64,000 nucleotides of DNA from Streptococcus canis (lineage in GTDB: Bacteria > Bacillota > Bacilli > Lactobacillales > Streptococcaceae): contig NZ_LR134293.1 in assembly GCF_900636575.1 (NCBI RefSeq), forward strand, positions 1,179,501-1,243,500, given 5' to 3'. The notes under the pieces were generated by a model. That model was not told the origin of the DNA. It did not search any database and saw nothing but the letters and a program-made list of their open reading frames with translations. Positions 56,852 through 64,000 of this stretch are shown here, in pieces. Position numbers and translations under genes: made by a program. Position 1 is the stretch's first letter. Each line of letters opens with the position of its first letter.

Positions 56852-57640
56852 ATGGAGTCATTGTTGCAAGCGATGAAGTATTTTGGATTTACTGAGATGG
56901 AAACCAAGGTTTATGTTTCGCTTTTAGAATTTGGACCCTCGACCGGATATGAAATTAGTAAGAAATCGGGTGTTCCCAGATCAAAAGTCTATAATATTTT
57001 GGAAAAATTAGTGAAAGAGGGAATTATTTTTGACAACCACGCTGATATAAAGCTCTACACTGCTCTGTCAGTGGAAGAAATGTTACTACGCATTGACAAT
57101 AAAACGGAGAAACAATTTCAACAGATAGAACATTATTTAAGCCGTATTACAGAAAAGCAAAAGAGTTATGAACTCTGGAAAGTAGATCATTTGCAAAGTG
57201 TCATTGAAAAAGTTCATTTTTTAATTAATCACGCTAATGAAAGTTTACTTATCCAAATTTGGGAGCCTGATTTGACAGAAGAGATAGTTCAACTGTTGCA
57301 AAAGGCTGAGGAGAGGTTAAACGTTTTTATTTTAATTTTATTCAGCGATAATCACCATTACGATTTACCCCTGAAACATTACTATAAGCATGGTTTTGAA
57401 CAAGCTAAAAGACATGATATGGGTGGTCGTTGGATTAATATTATTGCAGATGATGATTCGGTTCTTTTTGGAACCCTGGAGGATAACATCAATATTATTT
57501 GGACCCATCATCCAGCCATGCTATCACTGGCTAAAGAATACATTAAGCATGATGCTTATACCTTGAAAATTATTGAAGATCATCGAGAGATGCTTGAAAA
57601 AACTTATGGCCCTGATTTAGGTCAAATACGAGAAATCTAA
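56852..57640 (+). CDS. TrmB-family transcription regulator
   Basis: A 262-residue regulator with an N-terminal winged helix (ETKVYVSLLEFGPSTGYEIS, SGVPRSKVYNILEKLVKEGI) typical of the TrmB family. A coiled-coil linker is followed by a C-terminal effector domain (SVIEKVHFLINHANESLLIQ) of the PLD-like TrmB type. TrmB proteins are best known as sugar-sensing regulators in archaea, but the effector here is unknown. It is the first gene of a three-gene row with a TauE/SafE exporter and an OCD-family enzyme, and a palindrome overlies the promoter start. Confidence 0.88.
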   Translation: MESLLQAMKYFGFTEMETKVYVSLLEFGPSTGYEISKKSGVPRSKVYNILEKLVKEGIIFDNHADIKLYTALSVEEMLLRIDNKTEKQFQQIEHYLSRITEKQKSYELWKVDHLQSVIEKVHFLINHANESLLIQIWEPDLTEEIVQLLQKAEERLNVFILILFSDNHHYDLPLKHYYKHGFEQAKRHDMGGRWINIIADDDSVLFGTLEDNINIIWTHHPAMLSLAKEYIKHDAYTLKIIEDHREMLEKTYGPDLGQIREI

Positions 57641-57668
57641 TTATTGAAAATGAAGGAGTACTACTATC

Positions 57669-58526
57669 ATGTCCATTAAAAATATCTTATTGATTCTTGT
57701 TATTGCAGTGAATGCCTACTTTGCCTATATCCTAGTCAAGGATTTATTATCGCACAAGAAAGAAACAATGGCTGAAGCTGCACCAACAGCAGTTATGCCT
57801 TTTTCAAGTGCCATTATCTTTTTCTTATCAACTATTGGTATTTCGGACTTTGCCATCAGTACAAGTTTATACCCAAAATTAAACTGGACTAGTGTTAAAA
57901 AACTGCCAGGAACCTTGAATGCTCAGTGTACCATACCGGTCGCTGTGATGGCCTTGGCTTATATTCAGAGTATCAAAGTAGGCGTCTTAACCTTAGCGGT
58001 CTGCATTATCTGTCAAGTGATCGGATCTTATTTTGGTGCAAAATTTGCCATTAAATTGCCAGCAGAAAAAATTAAATATTACATCGGAGTTGGGATGATT
58101 ATTGCTGCAATAATCATTGTTGGTGGTTTATTAGGAATGTTACCAAAAGGTGGTAATGCAACAGAATTAACAGGTTTGAAATTAGTCGTTGCTGGTATTC
58201 TCTTGTTTATTTTTGGAGCATTAAATAATATCGGTATTGGTTCATACGCTTTAACGATGGTAACTGTTTATCTTCTTGGAATGAGTCCAGCAGTTTCCTT
58301 CCCAATTATGATGGGAGCCGCAACCTTCTCTGTTCCAGTTGGTAGCGTACAATTTGTTAAATCTGGAGAATACAGTCGAAAAATTACTCTTTTCACCTCT
58401 ACCTTTGGGGTGTTAGGTGTTTTAGCCGCCGTTCACTTTGTAACGTCATTAAATATTGATGCCTTGAAGTGGGTAGTAGCAGCTATTCTTATTTATAGTT
58501 CGTATGGTATGTTAAAAAAAGTTTAA
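57669..58526 (+). CDS. TauE/SafE-family membrane exporter
   Basis: A 285-residue membrane protein with about eight hydrophobic segments, including FSSAIIFFLSTIGISDFAIS and GALNNIGIGSYALTMVTVYL. It belongs to the TauE/SafE family, whose members export or import sulfite, sulfoacetate, organosulfonates or other small anions. A cytoplasmic KLNWTSVKKLPGTLN loop follows the first repeat. Start ATG 57669 follows AAGGAG. The transported anion cannot be inferred from the sequence alone. Confidence 0.85.
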   Translation: MSIKNILLILVIAVNAYFAYILVKDLLSHKKETMAEAAPTAVMPFSSAIIFFLSTIGISDFAISTSLYPKLNWTSVKKLPGTLNAQCTIPVAVMALAYIQSIKVGVLTLAVCIICQVIGSYFGAKFAIKLPAEKIKYYIGVGMIIAAIIIVGGLLGMLPKGGNATELTGLKLVVAGILLFIFGALNNIGIGSYALTMVTVYLLGMSPAVSFPIMMGAATFSVPVGSVQFVKSGEYSRKITLFTSTFGVLGVLAAVHFVTSLNIDALKWVVAAILIYSSYGMLKKV

Positions 58527-58543
58527 GTTAAAGGAGCATGACC

Positions 58544-59539
58544 ATGTTAGTATTAACAAAAGAAGATATTAAAGCCTGTTTTTCAATGTCAGACGCTATT
58601 AAGGCAAGTAAGGTCTCAGTCAAAGCATATTCTGCTGGGCAAGCAAAAGTTCCCTTACGTGTGAATTTACCAGTTAATCAGTTTAATGGCCAAAGTCTTT
58701 ATATGCCTGCAGCTGTTGAAGGTGATATTAATGCTGTTGGGGTTAAGGTTGTTTCAGTTTATCCAGACAATATTGATAGAGGTTTGCCATCGGTACCTGC
58801 TTCGATGGTTGTGGTAGATGCTGAGACTGGTGTGGTATCAGCAATCATGGATGGAACTTTTTTAACTCAACTAAGAACTGGAGCAGTACAGGGGGCAGCT
58901 ACTGATTTGTTAGCGCGAAAAGATGCTAAAATTGCTGCAATTATTGGTACAGGAGGCCAAGCCATTCAACAATCATTAGCGATGTTAACCGTCCGATCTA
59001 TTGAAGAATTGCGTGTTTATGACATTAATTTAGAGCGTGCTCAAGCTTTCGCTAAAGAACTTGATGACGAATTTGGTAAACTATTCAACACTAAATTTAT
59101 AGCAGTGTCGTCTCCAAAAGAAGCGGTTTCAGGTGCTGATATTATCACGTCAGTGACAACGTCAAAAAGACCGACATTCGACGCACAAGATATTAAACCA
59201 GGTACTCATGTTAATGGTGTGGGAGCATATACTTCAGAAATGATTGAACTTCCTGCAGAAATCTTTGCCAAGGCGGAAACCATTGTTTTTGATACTGTTG
59301 ACGGTGTGGTTAATGAGGCAGGCGATGTCATGAATGCTCTGAACACAAAGGCTATTCAAGAAACAGATATTACAGGTGAACTTGGACAGCTAGTGCTCGG
59401 AAGTATTACTGGTCGGCAAAGCAAACAAGGTATAACACTCTTTAAAACGGTAGGATCTGCTGTCTTAGATGTTGTTACAGCTCAACTGATTGTTAAAAAG
59501 GCTCTTGAAAAAGGAATTGGAACAATCATTGATTTGTAA
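58544..59539 (+). CDS. Ornithine cyclodeaminase/mu-crystallin family enzyme
   Basis: A 331-residue NAD(P)-dependent enzyme of the OCD/mu-crystallin family. Visible features are the Rossmann loop AIIGTGGQAIQQSLAML, VGVKVVSVYPDN with a substrate lysine, and GTHVNGVGAYTSEMIELPAE. Members include ornithine cyclodeaminase, alanine dehydrogenase, ketimine reductase and SbnB-like enzymes, so the substrate is open. ATG 58544 gives better spacing from AAGGAG than ATG 58538. It is the last gene of the cassette; a product of the arc pathway (ornithine) is a candidate substrate only by analogy. Confidence 0.88.
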   Translation: MLVLTKEDIKACFSMSDAIKASKVSVKAYSAGQAKVPLRVNLPVNQFNGQSLYMPAAVEGDINAVGVKVVSVYPDNIDRGLPSVPASMVVVDAETGVVSAIMDGTFLTQLRTGAVQGAATDLLARKDAKIAAIIGTGGQAIQQSLAMLTVRSIEELRVYDINLERAQAFAKELDDEFGKLFNTKFIAVSSPKEAVSGADIITSVTTSKRPTFDAQDIKPGTHVNGVGAYTSEMIELPAEIFAKAETIVFDTVDGVVNEAGDVMNALNTKAIQETDITGELGQLVLGSITGRQSKQGITLFKTVGSAVLDVVTAQLIVKKALEKGIGTIIDL

Positions 59540-59697
59540 TACCTTATGTTGAATTCAGGATAGGAATAAATGGATGTGATCTTTTGACGATAAGGCTGAA
59601 TTTTACCTCTATGAGAGGTCAATCAGATTGTTCAAAATCACTTGTCCTTTGCTTTATAGGGACTTATTGATTCGCCTAACTGTTAGTTGATTAAATT

Positions 59698-59743
59698 GAG
59701 CTTGTTAATGGTGTGACACTAGCATTATTAGCAAGCTCTTTTT
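59698..59743 (+). terminator. Terminator after the OCD gene
   Basis: GAGCTTG (59698-59704) pairs with CAAGCTC (59732-59738), with further A/T pairs inside, followed by TTTTT. It is 160 bases after the stop codon. Confidence 0.75.
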
Positions 59744-59992
59744 ATTTAGTCACTTTTATCAGTAAGCGATGAGATTAGATTGAGACGCTTTAGGGTATAA
59801 AAGCAAGAAAATCTAATTTACCTTATTCATAAAGTCTCCCCTTACCTATGTATGGTCTGTTATTAACCATGCTGCGCAAGGCTTTAGGTTTATCGGAAAG
59901 TAGGAATAAGCAATCGAAAAAGTGCGAACGGAAGAGGGAACGTCCTAGGTTGCAGAAAATCAATATTAAGATAGGTTAAGTTATAAAATAAG

Positions 59993-60021
59993 TTGACTTT
60001 ATAAATGTTATTTGTTACTAT
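59993..60021 (+). promoter_or_regulatory. Promoter of the phosphohexomutase gene
   Basis: TTGACT (59993-59998), 17 bases, TACTAT (60016-60021). Confidence 0.65.
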
Positions 60022-60101
60022 TCAGTTAGCTCCTTCAGGGGAAAAAATCTCTTGTCAGGAGAGTGATTTTTACCATTTGGTCTTAGAAGAGGATGAGTAA
60101 T

Positions 60102-61796
60102 ATGACTTACAAAGAGGTTTATCAAGAATGGCTACAAAATGATGCGCTTAGTGAAGACATTAAGGCAGATTTAGTGGCAATCAAGGATAATGAGACTGAG
60201 ATTCAAGATCGTTTTTACAAGACACTTGAATTTGGAACAGCAGGGCTAAGAGGCAAACTCGGTGCAGGAACCAATCGCATGAATACTTATATGGTTGGTA
60301 AAGCTGCGCAAGCTTTAGCCAATACTATCATTGATTATGGTCCTGAGGCAGTTGCAAGAGGCATTGCAGTTAGCTATGATGTGCGCTACCAATCCCAAAC
60401 ATTTGCAGAGTTAACGTGCTCTATCATGGCGGCGAATGGTATCAAGGCTTATATCTATAAGGGCATTAGACCGACACCGATGTGTTCTTATGCTATTCGT
60501 GCCTTAGGTTGTATCTCAGGTGTCATGATTACCGCTAGTCATAATCCTCAAGCTTATAACGGTTACAAGGCTTATTGGCAAGAAGGCTCTCAAATTCTAG
60601 ATGATATTGCAGACCAGATTTCAGACCACATGGCTGCCATCACTTGCTACGAAGACATTAAGCAGATACCTTTTGAGGAAGGCTTAGCTAGCGGTCTTAT
60701 CAGCTATATTGATGACAGTATCGAAGAGGCTTACAAGCAAGAAGTGCTTGGTTTAACCATTAACGACACAGCTATTGATAAGTCTGTTCGTGTGGTCTAT
60801 ACGCCTCTTAATGGCGTTGGGAATTTACCAGTGCGTGAGGTCTTGATGCGTCGTGGTTTTGACAATGTTTATGTGGTCCCTGAGCAAGAATTACCAGACC
60901 CTGATTTTACAACAGTTGGCTACCCTAATCCTGAAGTTCCTAAAGCTTTTGCCTACTCGGAAAAATTAGGTAGGGAAGTTGATGCGGACATTTTGATTGC
61001 AACTGACCCTGACTGTGACCGTGTAGCCTTAGAAGTTAAAAATCCAGTTGGGGAATATGTTTTTTTAAATGGTAATAAAATTGGAGCACTCTTGTCTTAT
61101 TACATTTTTTCACAGCGTGCAGCCTTAGGCAATTTGCCAGAGCGTCCTGTTTTGGTCAAGTCTATTGTGACAGGTGATTTGTCACGGGCTATTGCTAGCT
61201 ATTATGGTATTGAAACTGTTGAAACCTTGACTGGTTTTAAAAATATTTGTGGCAAGGCAAATGAATATGAGGTGACCAAAGCCAAAACCTACCTCTTTGG
61301 TTATGAAGAAAGTATTGGTTTTTGTTATGGGACTTTTGTTCGGGATAAAGATGCTGTCAGTGCGTCAATGATGATTGTTGAAATGGCTGCCTATTATAAA
61401 GAAAGAGGTCAAACCTTACTGGATGTTTTAGAAACCATCTACACTACTTTTGGTTATTATAACGAACGTCAAATTGCCTTAGAATTAGAAGGTGTCGAAG
61501 GGCAAGAACGTATTGCCAGAATCATGGACGATTTTCGTCAAAGCCCTCTAGAAGCAGTGGCAGAGATGGCTTTGAAAAAAACCATTGATTTCATAGATGG
61601 TTATCAAGAGTTTCCAAAACAAAACTGCCTCAAATATTATTTTGACGAGGGTTCTTGGTATGCACTTAGACCCTCTGGCACAGAACCCAAAATCAAACTT
61701 TACCTTTATACCATTGGCCAAACACAAGCTGATAGCCTTGCTAAATTAGATGCTATTGAGGCAGCTTGCCGATTAAAAATGGAACAGGTTGACTAG
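60102..61796 (+). CDS. pgm: Phosphoglucomutase/phosphomannomutase
   Basis: A 564-residue alpha-D-phosphohexomutase interconverting glucose-1-phosphate and glucose-6-phosphate for capsule and cell-wall sugar synthesis. The phosphoserine loop is TASHNPQAYNGYK, the metal loop DPDCDRVA, the sugar loop GYEESIGF and the phosphate-binding loop RPSGTEPKIK. ATG 60102 is preferred over 60093, which touches AGAGG. The last two codons and stop are duplicated downstream by a 103-bp tandem repeat. Confidence 0.94.
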   Translation: MTYKEVYQEWLQNDALSEDIKADLVAIKDNETEIQDRFYKTLEFGTAGLRGKLGAGTNRMNTYMVGKAAQALANTIIDYGPEAVARGIAVSYDVRYQSQTFAELTCSIMAANGIKAYIYKGIRPTPMCSYAIRALGCISGVMITASHNPQAYNGYKAYWQEGSQILDDIADQISDHMAAITCYEDIKQIPFEEGLASGLISYIDDSIEEAYKQEVLGLTINDTAIDKSVRVVYTPLNGVGNLPVREVLMRRGFDNVYVVPEQELPDPDFTTVGYPNPEVPKAFAYSEKLGREVDADILIATDPDCDRVALEVKNPVGEYVFLNGNKIGALLSYYIFSQRAALGNLPERPVLVKSIVTGDLSRAIASYYGIETVETLTGFKNICGKANEYEVTKAKTYLFGYEESIGFCYGTFVRDKDAVSASMMIVEMAAYYKERGQTLLDVLETIYTTFGYYNERQIALELEGVEGQERIARIMDDFRQSPLEAVAEMALKKTIDFIDGYQEFPKQNCLKYYFDEGSWYALRPSGTEPKIKLYLYTIGQTQADSLAKLDAIEAACRLKMEQVD

Positions 61797-61994
61797 CAAC
61801 TAAACTAAGAAAGAGGCAAAAAAGTTACTAAGAGCACTGAGGTTCTTAGCTAAAATGATTCACCTAGGGCTGCAGAAACCTTTCTGACAGCTTGACTAGC
61901 AACTAAACTAAGAAAGAGGCAAAAAAGTTACTAAGAGCACTGAGGTTCTTAGCTAAAATGATTCACCTAGGGCTGCAGAAACCTTTCTGACAGC
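61789..61994. repeat. Perfect 103-bp direct tandem duplication
   Basis: Bases 61789-61891 and 61892-61994 are identical over 103 positions. The unit runs from TTGACTAG (the end of pgm) through the terminator hairpin half to GACAGC. It therefore duplicates the pgm stop context and the terminator stem. Only the second copy is followed by the T-run. The complete identity suggests a recent event. A coding product from the second copy is not expected. Confidence 0.95.
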
Positions 61995-62003
61995 CTCTTT
62001 TTT
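61971..62003 (+). terminator. Terminator after pgm (second repeat copy)
   Basis: GGCTG (61971-61975) pairs with CAGCC (61991-61995) with inner AGAA/TTCT, followed by TCTTTTTT. The first copy has the same stem but leads into TTGACTAG, so it should not terminate. Confidence 0.75.
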
Positions 62004-62117
62004 GGTTTCCTGAAAAAGGCATACTAAGAGTAGGCAACCAGTAACAGTTTGCAAATAGAAGAGCAGATAATCAAATTTTTGATATAATAGAGAGATGAAA
62101 ATGAAGGGGGAATGTTG

Positions 62118-62972
62118 ATGACCGAGATAATCGATGGGAAGGCCCTAGCCCAAAAAATGCAAAGCGAACTAACGGCCAAGGTAAAACAATTAAAGCAAGA
62201 AAAGAATATTGTACCGGGTCTGGTTGTGATTCTTGTGGGGGATAATCCTGCCAGTCAAGTGTATGTGCGCAATAAAGAACGCGCAGCCCTTGCTGCTGGT
62301 TTCAAAAGTGAAACCGTTAGGTTGTCAGAATCTATTTGCCAAGAAGAATTGATTGCCGTCATTGAACGTTATAATGAAGATGAAACAATTCATGGTATCT
62401 TGGTCCAATTGCCCTTGCCAAATCACATCAATGATAAGAAAATTATCCTTGCTATCGATCCTAAAAAAGATGTGGATGGTTTTCACCCAATGAATACAGG
62501 TCACCTTTGGTCGGGTCGTTCCTTGATGGTTCCTTGTACGCCAGCAGGTATCATGGAAATATTGCGCGAATATGAGGTGGACCTTGAAGGGAAGCATGCG
62601 GTGATTATCGGAAGATCTAATATTGTAGGTAAACCAATGGCTCAGCTCTTGTTGGATAAAAATGCAACAGTAACCTTGACGCATTCTAAGACACGGCATT
62701 TAGAAGACGTTTGCCGTCATGCAGATGTCTTGATTGTGGCCATTGGACAAGGACATTTCGTCACCAAGAACTTTGTTAAAGAAGGAGCTATTGTCATTGA
62801 TGTCGGCATGAACCGTGATGACAATGGCAAGTTAATTGGAGATGTGGCCTTTGATGAGGTGGCAGAAGTTGCGGCGAAAATCACTCCTGTACCAGGAGGT
62901 GTTGGTCCCATGACGATTACCATGCTATTGGAACAAACCTATCAAGCCGCGCTACGGAGTGTTAGTCGATGA
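62118..62972 (+). CDS. folD: Methylenetetrahydrofolate dehydrogenase/cyclohydrolase
   Basis: A 284-residue bifunctional enzyme converting 5,10-methylene-THF to 10-formyl-THF with NADP. Catalytic motifs are [12 protein letters not shown] with the active lysine, [21 protein letters not shown], the NADP site [12 protein letters not shown] and the C-terminal [17 protein letters not shown] 62118 is preferred over 62112, because AAGGGGG ends one base before the latter. Its stop overlaps nnrD by 4 bases. Confidence 0.95.
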   Translation: MTEIIDGKALAQKMQSELTAKVKQLKQEKNIVPGLVVILVGDNPASQVYVRNKERAALAAGFKSETVRLSESICQEELIAVIERYNEDETIHGILVQLPLPNHINDKKIILAIDPKKDVDGFHPMNTGHLWSGRSLMVPCTPAGIMEILREYEVDLEGKHAVIIGRSNIVGKPMAQLLLDKNATVTLTHSKTRHLEDVCRHADVLIVAIGQGHFVTKNFVKEGAIVIDVGMNRDDNGKLIGDVAFDEVAEVAAKITPVPGGVGPMTITMLLEQTYQAALRSVSR

Positions 62973-63817
62973 TTAGTGATTATAAATTGGCTAGAAAAGT
63001 AATTTTACCAAGGCAGAAAGAGACCCATAAAGGGTCCTATGGACGGCTATTGTTGATAGGTGGCTTAGCACCTTACGGTGGTGCTATCATTATGGCAGCT
63101 CTAGCTGCTTTAAAAAGTGGAGCAGGTTTAATCACTGTTGCGACTGACCAGACCAATATTTCAGCCTTGCACAGCCATTTACCAGAAGCGATGGCTTTTT
63201 CAGTAGATGATAAGCAACTCTTGCTGGCTCAACTTGAAGCAGCTGATCTTGTTTTAATCGGTCCAGGACTTTCTGAAAATAGCACAGCACACAGCTTATT
63301 TGAATTGGTCGTGTCTCACATCAAAGGTCATCAACTTTTGTTAGTTGATGGCTCTGCTTTAACAATTGCTGCCCAAAAAGAGTATTCCTTTCAACATTTG
63401 GCTGCGCCAGTGATATTGACCCCCCACCAGAAGGAGTGGGAACGTCTTTCGGGCTTGACAATTGAGCGACAGACCGTGACAAACAATCAAAAAGCACTGC
63501 AGCAATTTCCTCAAGGTACGATTTTGGTGGCTAAAAGTTCGGCAACAAAACTTTATCAAGATGAGCTGATTTATGAGTTAATTGTTGGAGGGCCTTATCA
63601 AGCAACTGGTGGTATGGGAGATACTTTGGCAGGTATGATTGCGGCAATGGCTGTTCAGTTTAAACAGGTTGATTTGTTTGATAGGGTAGCTTGTGCAACC
63701 TATCTTCACTCAGCCATTGCTGACCAATTAGCTCAAGAAGCTTATGTGGTTTTACCAACAGCCATTAGTGAAGAAATTCCGAAATGGATGAAGGCTATCA
63801 GTGAGGCTGATGAATAG
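62969..63817 (+). CDS. nnrD: ADP-dependent NAD(P)H-hydrate dehydratase
   Basis: A 282-residue protein of the ribokinase-like CARKD family that repairs hydrated NAD(P)H. It carries [34 protein letters not shown], the substrate region [15 protein letters not shown], and the C-terminal [20 protein letters not shown] with the catalytic aspartate. No N-terminal epimerase domain is fused, so a separate NnrE would be needed. It overlaps folD and is followed by a terminator. Confidence 0.93.
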   Translation: MISDYKLARKVILPRQKETHKGSYGRLLLIGGLAPYGGAIIMAALAALKSGAGLITVATDQTNISALHSHLPEAMAFSVDDKQLLLAQLEAADLVLIGPGLSENSTAHSLFELVVSHIKGHQLLLVDGSALTIAAQKEYSFQHLAAPVILTPHQKEWERLSGLTIERQTVTNNQKALQQFPQGTILVAKSSATKLYQDELIYELIVGGPYQATGGMGDTLAGMIAAMAVQFKQVDLFDRVACATYLHSAIADQLAQEAYVVLPTAISEEIPKWMKAISEADE

Positions 63818-63844
63818 GGCTGCAACAAGGCTAATAGGTGTTTA

Positions 63845-63871
63845 AAAGGGGAGCTCAGACGGCTCCTTTTT
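63845..63871 (+). terminator. Terminator after nnrD
   Basis: AAAGGGGAGC pairs with GCTCCTTTTT (two G-T) around a 7-base loop. Confidence 0.8.
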
Positions 63872-63903
63872 CTGGTTTTCTACTCACTATTTATTCTTAA
63901 AAA

Positions 63904-63912
63904 TGGTATAAT
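63904..63912 (+). promoter_or_regulatory. Extended -10 promoter before xseA
   Basis: TGG-TATAAT at 63904-63912, with a poor -35 upstream. Confidence 0.5.
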
Positions 63913-63966
63913 TGCATTAGTATGCAATGGGACTGAAACAGTTCTAAATAAGTGAAAGGTGGCTTG

Positions 63967-64000
63967 ATGGCAGATTATTTAACCGTCACTCATTTGACGA
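63967..64000 (+). CDS. xseA: Exodeoxyribonuclease VII large subunit (first 11 codons)
   Basis: ATG 63967 after GAAAGGTGG begins MADYLTVTHLT, the start of streptococcal XseA as I remember it. The window ends here, so nothing more can be checked. Placement after folD is the common order in streptococci. Confidence 0.75.
   Translation, partial: MADYLTVTHLT

Larger units (their letters stand above)
59540..60101. other. Intergenic region with a terminator and a promoter
   Basis: About 560 bases without a supported ORF. It holds the terminator of the preceding cassette (59698-59743) and the promoter of the phosphohexomutase gene (59993-60021). The part from 59750 to 59985 shows no recognised element. 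Confidence 0.5.

Overview
This window is a chromosomal stretch of a low-GC, AT-rich Firmicute and reads as a pyogenic-group beta-haemolytic Streptococcus. Gene order and protein sequences (an arginine deiminase island with arcA-arcB-arcD-peptidase-arcC, a murD-murG-divIB-ftsA-ftsZ-divIVA-ileS cluster, clpE, folD-xseA) look like Streptococcus pyogenes and its nearest relatives. A complete ribose operon (rbsRKDACB) argues against S. pyogenes, which does not ferment ribose, and favours S. dysgalactiae (for example subsp. equisimilis) or a close relative. That species call is an inference from memory, not a database result.

Layout. 1-3.6 kb: the 3' part of a YesM/LytS-type sensor kinase, then an MmcQ/YjbR-like protein and a B3/B4-domain protein. 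3.8-13 kb: the arginine deiminase island. It has divergent ArgR-type and Crp/Fnr-type regulators, then arcA, a GNAT acetyltransferase, a 24-residue membrane peptide, arcB, arcD, an M20 peptidase and arcC. An IS110-type transposase remnant sits just before arcC, and an IS200/IS605-type element with a nonsense-mutated transposase lies just after it. 14-17.3 kb: asnA, rsmD (probably leaderless), coaD and a SepM-like protease. 17.5-23.4 kb: the ribose operon with CcpA- and RbsR-type operator sequences. 23.5-29.5 kb: a structured leader in front of yutD-rlmN-vanZ-like, then a heterodimeric ABC exporter. 29.5-35 kb: comC-type prepilin peptidase, PerR-boxed dpr, yqgQ-glcK-rhodanese-like, typA, and a small membrane protein. 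35.3-37 kb: a secreted transglutaminase-like protein with cell-wall-binding repeats. 37.2-50 kb: the division and cell-wall cluster ending with a T-box-controlled ileS. 50-55.5 kb: DUF1827, a NUDIX hydrolase, clpE with CtsR sites, a YkuJ-like protein and an amino-acid ABC importer. 55.7-56.7 kb: a decayed ferrous-iron (feo) operon. 56.8-59.6 kb: a TrmB-family regulator, a TauE/SafE exporter and an ornithine-cyclodeaminase-family enzyme. 60-64 kb: a phosphohexomutase, a 103-bp perfect tandem duplication, folD, nnrD and the first codons of xseA.

How it works together. The arc genes convert arginine to ornithine, ammonia, CO2 and ATP under carbon-catabolite control (a cre-type site lies upstream of arcA). 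The ribose genes import ribose and feed it to the pentose phosphate pathway, also under a cre-type site. The dcw genes build septal peptidoglycan and the Z ring. Several loci show fresh decay: feoB, a FeoB-associated Cys-rich peptide, an ylmH-type S4 RNA-binding gene, tnpA, and the zinc-binding cysteines of IleRS. The least conventional segments are the TrmB-TauE-OCD cassette with its 18-bp palindrome at the predicted start site, two promoters that place the start codon at or next to +1, and the structured leader before yutD-rlmN. No CRISPR array, tRNA, rRNA or prophage was seen.
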